Below, piece after piece: positions 1 to 5,854 of a stretch of 8,099 bases of DNA. Numbering within the stretch: the stretch's first letter is position 1; every line of letters starts with the position of its first letter. The notes under the pieces are model-generated. The model had not been told where the DNA came from, did no database searches, and saw only the letters and a list, made by a program, of their open reading frames with translations. Position numbers and translations under genes: made by a program. The stretch is from Thermoprotei archaeon (GTDB lineage: Archaea; Thermoproteota; Thermoprotei; QMSL01; B3-G16), in NCBI GenBank assembly GCA_021158375.1, contig JAGGUS010000038.1, forward strand, positions 1-8,099. The letters are read 5' to 3'.

Positions 1-99
1 AATAATCCTAATTAATAACTCCTTACCCTCCTCGAATTCCAGCTTCTCCAAAGGCTTCAAAACACCATTCTCATACCTAACACGTATAACCCTAACCAT
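1..99 (-). CDS. DUF104 / AF2212-like antitoxin, 3' end cut by window edge
   Basis: Only the first 33 codons lie in the window. The protein starts MVRVIRVRYENGVLKPLEK and continues with an EEGKE segment, the usual N-terminus of the DUF104 (AF2212-like) family: small archaeal antitoxins normally encoded just upstream of a PIN-domain VapC toxin, which they neutralise. The ATG at 99 follows a GGAGGT ribosome site (105-110) by 5 nt and a TTTATC TATA-like box lies at 137-142, so the start is well supported. The first 19 codons are identical at DNA level to the second DUF104 gene ending at 6395; after that the copies diverge (LEFEEG here, IDLKEG there). A toxin gene, if present, lies beyond the left edge. 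Confidence 0.85.
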   Translation of the reverse strand, partial: MVRVIRVRYENGVLKPLEKLEFEEGKELLIRII

Positions 100-104
100 A
101 ACAT

Positions 105-142
105 ACCTCCCAGTAAATATACCATAATTAAACACTGATAAA
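105..142 (-). promoter_or_regulatory. Core promoter and ribosome site of the left DUF104 gene
   Basis: On the minus strand a TTTATC box (137-142) predicts a transcript start about 25 nt downstream (near 115), just ahead of a GGAGGT ribosome site (105-110) and the ATG at 99. The second DUF104 copy has the same order at nearly the same spacing, which supports this as a duplicated control region. Assignment is by eye only. Confidence 0.5.
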
Positions 143-235
143 TAAATCGACAACAGACAACCAACTTAGTACATCTAAATTCTAATGGATAAACTACGAG
201 GGCTTAACAGCATGAGAAATAACAAAACTTAAGAT

Positions 236-241
236 AAAAAA
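236..241 (-). terminator. Possible oligo-T terminator after the PLD-like gene
   Basis: The minus strand carries T6 at 236-241, about 26 nt past the stop codon of the PLD-like gene. Archaeal RNA polymerase commonly terminates at short T runs without a hairpin. In AT-rich DNA a run of six is weak evidence. Confidence 0.3.
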
Positions 242-266
242 CATTCAACATGACAGTATCTATATG

Positions 267-776
267 TTATGTCTTACACTCCTCTGCGTTCTTCCATAAT
301 TCTTCGAAATACTCTATCGCATCCCTTACCGCATCCTCAGTCCTAACAACAACGCCTATTTCGTCATTATAAAACGCGCCTTTAACTAAATTCGCAGAAG
401 TTATATAGACGCACTTATCATCAAAGATAAAAAACTTAGCATGTAAGCTCTGTCTAATCCTAATCTCACCTACGCCCTTAAGTAGATTAGAGAGTTCCCT
501 TAAGGTATCCTCATTAGTACCAAAACCACTCTCATAACGTCTAGTCAAAATCCTAATACGAACGCCCTTCTCCCTACACTCAGTTACAGCTCTTCTCAAT
601 ATATCCTCAACCGTAATAGAAGGATTGGCTATCCTTATCTCCCTCTCAGCCTCCTTCCTCAGAGCATCAAATTGATCAAGAACACCCGCCTGCTCGGCAG
701 GACAAGGAATAACCACAATCCCAGCCGCTTTATGTGCCAACTTCCTAATAATCATACCCCTACGCCACTTAAACAT
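267..776 (-). CDS. Phospholipase D-like (single HKD) protein, probable nuclease
   Basis: A 169-aa protein with one phospholipase D-superfamily domain (PLDc_2 type). Residues 36-80 fit the first half of the fold (helix ending REIRIANPSIT, then KGVRIRILTRR). The HKD motif is H112-x-K114-x4-D119, followed by the TSAN turn (S127, N129) and NDEIGVVV. Single-HKD proteins of this size usually act as homodimers, as in the Nuc/Bfil endonucleases; lipid substrates are less likely for so small a protein. No signal peptide is evident. The ATG at 776 follows GGAGGT (781-786) by 4 nt; M8 is an alternative. It stands alone, 200 bp downstream of the PIN operon and on the same strand. A defence or DNA/RNA-cleaving role fits the TA-rich context but is inference. 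Confidence 0.82.
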   Translation of the reverse strand: MFKWRRGMIIRKLAHKAAGIVVIPCPAEQAGVLDQFDALRKEAEREIRIANPSITVEDILRRAVTECREKGVRIRILTRRYESGFGTNEDTLRELSNLLKGVGEIRIRQSLHAKFFIFDDKCVYITSANLVKGAFYNDEIGVVVRTEDAVRDAIEYFEELWKNAEECKT

Positions 777-780
777 AAAT

Positions 781-813
781 ACCTCCCCCGATTAGAATTT
801 TAGATCATTTAAA
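781..813 (-). promoter_or_regulatory. Promoter and ribosome site of the PLD-like gene
   Basis: A TTTAAA box (808-813) on the minus strand places a transcript start near 787, immediately ahead of GGAGGT (781-786) and the ATG at 776. This suggests a short leader and transcription independent of the upstream PIN operon. Confidence 0.4.
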
Positions 814-977
814 GATATAACAATTATCATGGTAACAGGATAATAGGTAACATCATTAAATTAGGAAATAAACAATGCACTCTAGACTTCTTGCAATAAT
901 GCTTGCAAATCAAACCTAATCGAACTACTAAGAAATATAGTACTTTCCATCCGTTAGTATCATAATGACTTCCTATG

Positions 978-1544
978 TTACTTAATAAGAATTACCTCCA
1001 TCTGCAATAACTGCTTCACAATATTCCTTATCCTAGCAAAATCCTCTATGTCACGGGTTAGGAAGTATTTTATACCGTAAGTTTTTGAGAGCAAGAAAGC
1101 ATACACTAGATGTAATAAGTCCTTGATCCTAAGCGAGAGCTTATAAGATAACTCTATCGACTTTTTAAATATCTTAGGTATCCTTAATCCGCTAAGATCA
1201 ATAGGTGTAAAATTGTAAAAAGCCTCTTCATCCACGAACTTAATATTAAGCCTCTCTATGAGGAAGTTTATTATTAGCGACAAGAGGAACTGATACTTAT
1301 CCTCTATATCTTTATGAATGCTCACATACATTTGCAGAGGGTCTATTAAGCTTAATTTCCTTTCCTTAATGATCTTCCTACAGATGGTATTACATGTTTC
1401 TACTAAGGTGAATGAGGAAGCATAAGGCTTCTGTTTCTGCCTAATACTTATATCTTCTAAGATCCTTCGAGAGGCATCATGACCTGGATCCGAAGCGAAG
1501 ACGTAAGAAACGAGAACACTAGTATCAACATAGTATATACACAT
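978..1544 (-). CDS. PIN-domain ribonuclease (VapC-like), last gene of a three-gene operon
   Basis: A 188-aa PIN-domain protein. All acidic positions expected for metal-dependent RNA cleavage are present: D7 in YYVDTSVLV, E49 in LVETCN, D142 in KDLLHLVYA, and D165/D168 in LTRDIEDF. At 188 aa it is longer than a typical 125-150 aa VapC; the extra length is a helical stretch between about residues 65 and 130 that separates E49 from the third acid. ATG at 1544 is chosen because it sits next to GGAGGT (1546-1551), although only one base separates them; an in-frame GTG at 1547 overlaps that site. The preceding gene ends 24 nt upstream on the same strand, so it is probably cotranscribed. It could be a toxin or a housekeeping PIN nuclease; the active site looks intact. 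Confidence 0.85.
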   Translation of the reverse strand: MCIYYVDTSVLVSYVFASDPGHDASRRILEDISIRQKQKPYASSFTLVETCNTICRKIIKERKLSLIDPLQMYVSIHKDIEDKYQFLLSLIINFLIERLNIKFVDEEAFYNFTPIDLSGLRIPKIFKKSIELSYKLSLRIKDLLHLVYAFLLSKTYGIKYFLTRDIEDFARIRNIVKQLLQMEVILIK

Positions 1545-1568
1545 CACCTCCGAAGATCTTTTGAACTA

Positions 1569-2135
1569 CTAGAGTCCCCATTCTTCCTTAAGGATCTTGA
1601 CTATGTCCAAAGGTTCTTTGGTTGCTAGGAATATATTCATCCTTGCAAGCACCTTACCTATATAAGCGCCCATTTCCTCTGGAGTAACATTAGTCTCGCC
1701 TATCCACCTAACAAATATTGGGATATCGTACTCTCGTACTTTATCTGCAATGTTTAGCCAATACTCTAATGCCCTACGAGCATCACAATCAAGAATAGCT
1801 AAAGTATATAGACCTATACTCTTACTGTAGTGAATCTCTACGTTCAGTACCGGAACCTCTAACTTCTTTAGAAAATCAGTTATTAATTCTCTTAATGTGG
1901 AGGAGGCATGTAAAGATGTGTAGGTAGAAGTATAACCTTCTCTATGCCTCACCAATGACCTACCTGCACTTATACTTGAAATGTACTTTTCATTAACATC
2001 AATACCTAAAGTCCATAGTTCACGTAACCCATAGGTAAGTTCCTCATCCGTCCATGACTGATTAAGTATATGGATAGATTTATCTATGTATCCCGTATCC
2101 ATTGTAGTTACGAGTTCACAGGATGAAAGAGACAT
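1569..2135 (-). CDS. Unrecognised protein, middle gene of the PIN operon
   Basis: A 188-aa soluble protein I cannot assign to a family. The N-terminal 60 residues look mostly helical (WTDEELTYGLRELWTLGID). A Ser/Thr/Tyr-rich stretch follows at about 65-80. The C-terminal half alternates strands and helices: LNVEIHYSKSIGLYTLAIL, a helix through ARRALEYWLNIADKV, strand IPIFVRW, then a helix after TPEEMGAY. This could be a ferredoxin-like alpha/beta fold, but that is a guess. No membrane segment or metal motif is seen. ATG at 2135 is chosen because a GGGGTGA ribosome site lies about 5 nt upstream; GTG at 2144 would lie inside that site. It begins 11 nt after the upstream gene's stop and ends 24 nt before the PIN gene. 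Position directly before a toxin-like gene would suit an antitoxin. Confidence 0.75.
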   Translation of the reverse strand: MSLSSCELVTTMDTGYIDKSIHILNQSWTDEELTYGLRELWTLGIDVNEKYISSISAGRSLVRHREGYTSTYTSLHASSTLRELITDFLKKLEVPVLNVEIHYSKSIGLYTLAILDCDARRALEYWLNIADKVREYDIPIFVRWIGETNVTPEEMGAYIGKVLARMNIFLATKEPLDIVKILKEEWGL

Positions 2136-2146
2136 CTGCCTCACCC

Positions 2147-2812
2147 CTATGATACATTCCTTAATACGTCACTAATCCTAACTAAAATACTCCTAAGAAT
2201 GTTATTAATATTCCTTAGAGTATTTATGAGCTTTTCTTTATCATCTCTATATATTAGAACTATCTCATAGCGAACTCTTTCATCAGACCAACTCGTCCAT
2301 ATCGGCCTTACGTCGAGGTGGAACCATGAAGTAGAATTAGGATCACTCTCAGCAGAGACAAAACTTATAGGCACTACCGAGAGCTTCAATCCTAAATCAT
2401 CCATCTCTATAAATTTACCCAAAATAAATTTATCACCACTAGCCTTAGCCTTAACTCTAAGTTCATAGAACAAAACGCCTTTAATAGGATCGCTTCCCAC
2501 ACCTCTCAAGATCTCCTCCATTTCATTAAACACAGAAAGAAGCTCATCTACATTAGGCCCCTCGACAGTTATAGTACGTCTACCAGCATTATACAATATA
2601 TACGTTGATCCCTTAATTGCAGCAACATTAGGCTCTATAAACGTTATATCATAACCACCTAGACTCCTAGGCTTAACCCTCGCAGTAGCGTATCCTTTCT
2701 TCCTAAGCTCTAAGAGGAGCTCAGATAAACGAGGATCAAGCATCCACACGGACAATAAACTAACGATTTCAACATTCTCGATTACTATCATAGACCTCGA
2801 CTCTCCTACCAT
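2147..2812 (-). CDS. Unrecognised protein with a possible two-fold internal repeat, first gene of the PIN operon
   Basis: A protein of about 221 aa from the ATG at 2812; no family recognised. It appears to have two similar alpha/beta halves. Each runs through beta-rich sequence into an amphipathic helix: VDELLSVFNEMEEILR (about residues 88-103) and KEKLINTLRNINNILR (about 192-207). Strands such as STYILYN, RRTITVEG and YEIVLIYR precede them. A duplicated TBP-like or ferredoxin-like layout would fit, but this is inference. The start is uncertain: ATG 2812 suits a leaderless transcript from the TATATT box at 2830-2842, ATG 2791 starts a cleaner domain (MIVIENVEIV), and ATG 2845 overlaps a TATA-like box. 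The stop overlaps the ribosome site of the next gene, implying translational coupling. Confidence 0.72.
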   Translation of the reverse strand: MVGESRSMIVIENVEIVSLLSVWMLDPRLSELLLELRKKGYATARVKPRSLGGYDITFIEPNVAAIKGSTYILYNAGRRTITVEGPNVDELLSVFNEMEEILRGVGSDPIKGVLFYELRVKAKASGDKFILGKFIEMDDLGLKLSVVPISFVSAESDPNSTSWFHLDVRPIWTSWSDERVRYEIVLIYRDDKEKLINTLRNINNILRSILVRISDVLRNVS

Positions 2813-2829
2813 ATTATGAAGTAATGTAA

Positions 2830-2852
2830 CACAATATAATAACATTTATAGA
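2830..2852. promoter_or_regulatory. Possible bidirectional TATA region
   Basis: CATTTATAG at 2843-2851 holds a TTTATA box whose centre lies 24-25 bp upstream of ATG 2872 on the plus strand. The same stretch reads CTATAAATG on the minus strand, and a TATATT element lies at 2830-2842. These could drive the three-gene PIN operon from about 2811-2823. One short AT-rich element may therefore serve both directions. In AT-rich DNA chance matches are common. Confidence 0.4.
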
Positions 2853-2871
2853 CATCGGAATAAACATTTCA

Positions 2872-2985
2872 ATGAAGAAGATGCCAGTTAAAGGCAATGA
2901 AAGTGATTTCCTAGAGGAAGTTAGATCATACTCTAATAAGAATGAATTAGAAAATGTTCTTAAAAGAAGCATAAGAGAAGCTTAA
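2872..2985 (+). CDS. Possible 37-aa leaderless small protein
   Basis: A short open frame starting MKKMPVKGNESDFLEEVRS and ending LKRSIREA. It is charged, mostly helical in character and matches no family I know. There is no ribosome site, but a TTTATA box (2845-2850) is centred about 25 bp before the ATG, the spacing expected for a leaderless archaeal mRNA. It is divergent from the PIN operon and convergent with the Panacea-like gene, separated from the latter by a strong palindrome. It could be a small regulatory protein or antitoxin, a remnant of a longer gene, or chance; at this length the coding evidence is weak. Confidence 0.33.
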   Translation: MKKMPVKGNESDFLEEVRSYSNKNELENVLKRSIREA

Positions 2986-3029
2986 GGCGCATCCCATTAA
3001 AGATACGTCTAAGCGAAGAAATGATGAAC

Positions 3030-3049
3030 AGCCCCCTAGCTAGGAGGCT
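3030..3049. repeat. Near-perfect 20-bp palindrome at a gene end
   Basis: AGCCCCCTAGCTAGGAGGCT pairs with itself at every position except one symmetric mismatch. It is markedly GC-rich for the region and touches the stop codon of the Panacea-like gene (TGA at 3049-3051). It lies between that gene and the convergent 37-aa frame. It could be a hairpin at both transcript ends or a binding site for a dimeric protein. No T run follows on either strand, so an ordinary terminator is not clearly supported. Confidence 0.5.
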
Positions 3050-3489
3050 CACTTAAATCTAATAGACTCACCAAATGGAGTGTTCCTTACCTCAGGAAGT
3101 CTATGTACGTAGTCCGCTAAATCAAAAGCATAAGGATACTTTCTAATTATACGCATTACCTTATCTAAAATAGGCTTACCGACGATCTTCATAAGACGAT
3201 CATCATTAAGGTAGTGAAGATCTGAGATATCATATGTATACTCATCCTCACCCCGCCCTATAACCCCCCGATCAGTCATCTCCTCAAGCACATTAACTAT
3301 CCGCATATTAAATGGACCGTATAGATAATTATAGTAATATAAATCAGTAAGGCGCTGCTTCCTCTCCTTAAAATATTCACGCTCTATTAAATAGCATGCC
3401 TTAATAACATGCATCCTAGTCACACTATGAAAACCTGCGTTCCTAAACAATACCAGAACAAGCCTTACGAGATCCCTAACAGAAAGCAT
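3049..3489 (-). CDS. Panacea/SocA-like (DUF4065-like) antitoxin-domain protein
   Basis: A 146-aa protein whose first 80 residues resemble the Panacea/SocA antitoxin domain. A helix with KACYLIEREYF (residues 30-40) stands where the family has an LQKLLYLADRE-like helix. Next comes a YNYLYGPFNMRIVNVLEEM segment (53-71), matching the family's YGPYS turn and following helix, then DRGVI. The remainder (about 95-146) is helical and not recognised. Panacea domains neutralise many unrelated toxins, normally from a neighbouring gene, but no intact toxin is adjacent here: upstream is the dead hicA and downstream the small plus-strand frame. ATG 3489 has TGAGG about 5 nt upstream and a TATA box at 3555-3564. 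Similarity was judged by motif only. Confidence 0.6.
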   Translation of the reverse strand: MLSVRDLVRLVLVLFRNAGFHSVTRMHVIKACYLIEREYFKERKQRLTDLYYYNYLYGPFNMRIVNVLEEMTDRGVIGRGEDEYTYDISDLHYLNDDRLMKIVGKPILDKVMRIIRKYPYAFDLADYVHRLPEVRNTPFGESIRFK

Positions 3490-3707
3490 AAAGCCTCATC
3501 CAAGACGTACATATTGTTCCATCAGTACCGTAATGTTTTGTGTAACAGTATGCATATATAAAAATTTCTTAAACACTTACGACTTTGAGACTTCAGCGAA
3601 AGTAATACATATAATGTCATCTAAAGATAATAGCGTTAACACATGGTAACACTCTCCCCAATCATGAAGCTTACATAAGTGTCACTTAAAACACAATGAC
3701 TAAACTA
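3490..3707. other. Non-coding stretch between the Panacea-like gene and the hicA remnant
   Basis: Apart from the TATA box at 3555-3564 I see no gene here. All frames are broken by frequent stops. The stretch 3635-3700 may be part of the same decayed locus as the hicA remnant, but no protein similarity is readable. Confidence 0.4.
3555..3564 (-). promoter_or_regulatory. TATA box of the Panacea-like gene
   Basis: TTTTTATATA on the minus strand, preceded by the purine-rich GAAA expected of a BRE, predicts a transcript start near 3535-3540 and a leader of roughly 45-50 nt before ATG 3489, which has its own TGAGG ribosome site. Confidence 0.5.
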
Positions 3708-3957
3708 CTAAGTACGAAGGTACGAGTACTTAGTACTTAAGTACGAGAAATCCTTCTCAATAAACTCGAAGAACTCCTTAAGAGACATACCAACATCATA
3801 GGCAATCTTCCTTAACAGTCCATGCCCTACATCTTAGTCCTTATGAAACGACAGTTAGTCTATCATTCTCCTACCCAAGGATTATGTTGACTATCTTCGT
3901 TTTAACTTTAGTCCAAAATACCTAGGCATCGTTCAGGTTTTAGGCGAGGATTACTTT
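3708..3957 (-). pseudogene. hicA: Decayed hicA (YcfA-like mRNA interferase) toxin gene
   Basis: Translating the minus strand through stops gives a recognisable HicA protein. The first frame reads KVILA-stop-NLNDA-stop-VFWTKVKTKIVNIILG-stop-ENDRLTVVS, matching the HicA helix (VIKALEKAGF) and the following strand, with the catalytic-His region (GSHIIL) changed to VNIIL. A frameshift near 3843-3852 then leads to SFHKD-stop-DVGHGLLRKIAYDVGMSLKEFFEFIEKDF, matching the conserved C-terminal part (GTLRKILRQAGLSLEEF). Stops fall at 3940-3942, 3922-3924, 3871-3873 and 3834-3836. The N-terminal MP-LP--SG segment is missing because the remnant runs into the end of the 399-aa gene, overlapping it by a few bases. 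No HicB partner is visible. It cannot make an intact toxin. Confidence 0.8.
3711..3746. repeat. GTACTTA-type low-complexity repeat
   Basis: Imperfect repeats of a GTACTTA/AGTACGA unit, including the 12-bp palindrome GTACTTAAGTAC (3733-3744), make up the tail of the hicA remnant. It probably arose by local slippage or decay; a binding site is possible but unsupported. Confidence 0.45.
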
Positions 3958-5150
3958 AAATACTCATCTATCCGCTTCTCACGCCTAGCTATATTCCTAA
4001 TAAGTGTATCCATTCTTGCTCTTGCAGTATTATCCTGCACCAAGCCTTCTTTATGTGTTACATAATCATACAAGCTCACTCCTTCGTTTATTAGACTCCT
4101 CACGTTATTTAATTCGACTAGGTATTCGCTTGCATTATAGACATTTAACAGAAGTCCGAACGCTTTCTTGCTCATAAGCTTATAGGATGCCCTAGCGAGC
4201 CCTTTCACCCTAGCATCCTTCCGCTCTCTAGCACATACTTCTAAATTAACATAGAGGTATCTGTCAATATCAAGAACCTTCTTCTCAGTATAGGGGACTT
4301 TACGAAGGGTCTCCGCGATCTCCTTAGCAATAATGGGACGTCTATGATTGGGGCCAATTATGTCCACGCCAAGATAAGGTGCTAATAGATCTCGAGCGGT
4401 GATCCTTTCATATTTTCTCCCTACTTTACTGTATTTAACGTTAATGCCATAAACAATCACGTTTTCCTCGTACTCTCTCTCCAAGACATTTACAATCCAC
4501 ATTAATAAGTTATGATCTACATGCTTATTTATTGGATTTGATCCATTATAGTCCATGCAGATGAAGTTTATTAGGAGATTACTGTTTCTCTCCATATGTT
4601 CTTGATAAAGATGAAGTATCTCCTTCTTGCATTCTCTAGAGACTTCTGGCAGTGCAAGGGCTATATTAGTCTTGAAAGCACTTGTAGCTTCAAGGAAGCC
4701 ATCTATGATCTGCGGTATAAGCTTCTCGTTTACTCTATAAAATATTGGCATAGTAACTAGATCTACATCAGGAAAGCACATCAACTCGGCGATATAACAT
4801 CCTAAATCCTTAGGAGGTAAACTAGGAGCCCTATCCGGTCTATCTTCAATGCTGGGAATTAATATCGTCATGTTTTGTCCTCCGTACCTCGAAATATACG
4901 TCCGTATTCTACGAGCAAGTTCTTCCTGCCTTCTATAATTACCTGACAGTTCCTCAATCCTCTTAAAACTGAACTGAAGATATATCTCAGCAATACCCCT
5001 AATGCCCCTACTTGCTAAAAATCTTCCTTCTTGATGAACGTTTAATACACGGATTGGCGTTTCAAAAGAGCCTCTACCGTAGTTAATCCTTAATACTCTA
5101 CAAAGAACGTCTTGAGCCTTAGATAGCAGATTGACCTTAAAATGAGGCAT
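3951..5150 (-). CDS. Unrecognised 399-aa protein, probable alpha/beta barrel-like fold
   Basis: I do not recognise the family. The N-terminus (residues 1-40) has INYGRGSFETPIRVLN, a conserved-looking entry into the fold. From about 50 to 270 strands alternate with amphipathic helices: GIAEIYLQFS, MTILIPSIED (94-103), VDLVTMPIFY (129-138), TNIALALPEV (161-170), LLINFICMDYNG (192-203), VIVYGINVKY (231-240) and GVDIIGPNHRRP (261-272). This periodicity resembles a TIM barrel, and D103, D200, N202 and H269 sit at strand ends where catalytic residues often lie. The C-terminal 120 residues look helical and basic. The ATG at 5150 lacks a ribosome site but follows a TATA-like box (5176-5183), suggesting a leaderless or very short leader. 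It is divergent from the TA operon at 5222. Role unknown. Confidence 0.8.
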   Translation of the reverse strand: MPHFKVNLLSKAQDVLCRVLRINYGRGSFETPIRVLNVHQEGRFLASRGIRGIAEIYLQFSFKRIEELSGNYRRQEELARRIRTYISRYGGQNMTILIPSIEDRPDRAPSLPPKDLGCYIAELMCFPDVDLVTMPIFYRVNEKLIPQIIDGFLEATSAFKTNIALALPEVSRECKKEILHLYQEHMERNSNLLINFICMDYNGSNPINKHVDHNLLMWIVNVLEREYEENVIVYGINVKYSKVGRKYERITARDLLAPYLGVDIIGPNHRRPIIAKEIAETLRKVPYTEKKVLDIDRYLYVNLEVCARERKDARVKGLARASYKLMSKKAFGLLLNVYNASEYLVELNNVRSLINEGVSLYDYVTHKEGLVQDNTARARMDTLIRNIARREKRIDEYLK

Positions 5151-5221
5151 ATCAAGGTATAGATGTCGATCTTATGATAAAAATGTTTTTCTATAAAAAA
5201 CGTATAACCTTGAAAGGAAGC
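5151..5221. promoter_or_regulatory. Shared 71-bp divergent promoter region
   Basis: Plus strand: CTATAAAAAA (5191-5200) centres a TATA box about 26 bp before ATG 5222, the spacing of a leaderless mRNA. Minus strand: TTTTTATC (5176-5183) predicts a start near 5155, within about 5 nt of ATG 5150. The two boxes are only about 10 bp apart, so one bound protein, for example the antitoxin at 5222, could control both genes. Confidence 0.5.
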
Positions 5222-5854
5222 ATGAGGAAGAGAATAATAAAGCTAAGTGACATAATTGATACATTAAACGAACCTGATGTAGAGGACTGGATATTACTGA
5301 CTTTATATGTATCACCAAGTAGGAAGGTGAAGAGCGAGCTATACCTTCAAAAAGCACTATTCATTGCATCTCGTCATTTAGGAAGATTAAAGGATACCCT
5401 AGAGTTCAGACCGTATAGGCTAGGTCCATATAGCGAAGTCCTAAAGACGAAGCTAGAAGTCCTTGAGAACAGTAATGCCATTTCAATCAATGAAAGAAAA
5501 GAACTAGTTCTTACAAAAGAAGGTGAGGAGAGGATAAAGCATAGGAAATCAGCCTTTTCAAAGGAAGAGATAGAATATATAAAAAACATAGCAAACTTCG
5601 TCAATGCGCTCGACGAAGAAGAGCTCCTACTATACACCTACGTAATTTATGGAGCCTATGAGAAATCAGATGTATTTAACGAACTCCTCAAAAAAAGAGT
5701 AGAACTCGCCATAGGAATGCTTAAAAAAGGTCTAATATCAACAAGCCTCGCAGCGAAATTAGCAGGATTAACACTACCTGAATTCATCAAACTACTAAAG
5801 CAAAAAGGAATCAAACCATACAGGGCAGATGAGAATGACCTCAGACCCATCTAA
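5222..5854 (+). CDS. Antitoxin fusing a Panacea-like N-domain to a UPF0175 C-domain
   Basis: A 210-aa two-domain antitoxin. Residues 22-106 resemble the Panacea/SocA (DUF4065-like) domain: LYLQKALFIASRHL (40-53), FRPYRLGPYSEVL (62-74), then a helix and the wing-like LVLTKEGEERI (95-105). Residues 156-210 are UPF0175, a helix-turn-helix antitoxin family: KRVELAIGMLKKGLISTSL (158-176), AAKLAGLTLPEFIKLLKQKGI (177-197, in two helices) and the tail YRADENDL. UPF0175 proteins pair with PIN toxins, and the next gene, overlapping by 26 nt, is a DUF3368 PIN protein. ATG 5222 is preferred over 5174 because a TATA box at 5191-5200 fits leaderless transcription and would lie inside the longer frame. Autoregulation of its own promoter is likely for a helix-turn-helix antitoxin. 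UPF0175 assignment is firm; the N-domain assignment is by motif. Confidence 0.82.
   Translation: MRKRIIKLSDIIDTLNEPDVEDWILLTLYVSPSRKVKSELYLQKALFIASRHLGRLKDTLEFRPYRLGPYSEVLKTKLEVLENSNAISINERKELVLTKEGEERIKHRKSAFSKEEIEYIKNIANFVNALDEEELLLYTYVIYGAYEKSDVFNELLKKRVELAIGMLKKGLISTSLAAKLAGLTLPEFIKLLKQKGIKPYRADENDLRPI

Noticed and set aside
883..905. Short inverted repeat TTGCA...TGCAA between the PLD-like gene and the PIN gene.
   Set aside because: The arms are only five bases, are not followed by a T run and do not sit at a promoter; common by chance.
3021..3027. ATGATGA resembling box C of a C/D box guide RNA.
   Set aside because: No CTGA box D follows at a suitable distance and no second pair of boxes is present; the heptamer alone is expected by chance.
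3711..3746. GTACTTA-like repeats considered as a CRISPR or iteron array.
   Set aside because: Units are short, imperfect and without spacers, and they coincide with the tail of the hicA remnant; slippage or decay explains them.
5174..5221. Upstream start of the fused antitoxin at 5174 (16 extra residues).
   Set aside because: The extension would contain the likely TATA box, and its residues (MIKMFFYKKRITLKGS) look like translated promoter DNA.
5172..5357. A 61-codon minus-strand frame starting MLFEGIARSS.
   Set aside because: It is antisense to the promoter and start of the fused antitoxin gene and has no ribosome site; a shadow frame.
5374..5850. Open frames of 64 and 87 codons on the minus strand.
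   Set aside because: They lie opposite the UPF0175 fusion gene and have Ser/Leu-rich composition typical of antisense shadows; no ribosome site or promoter supports them.
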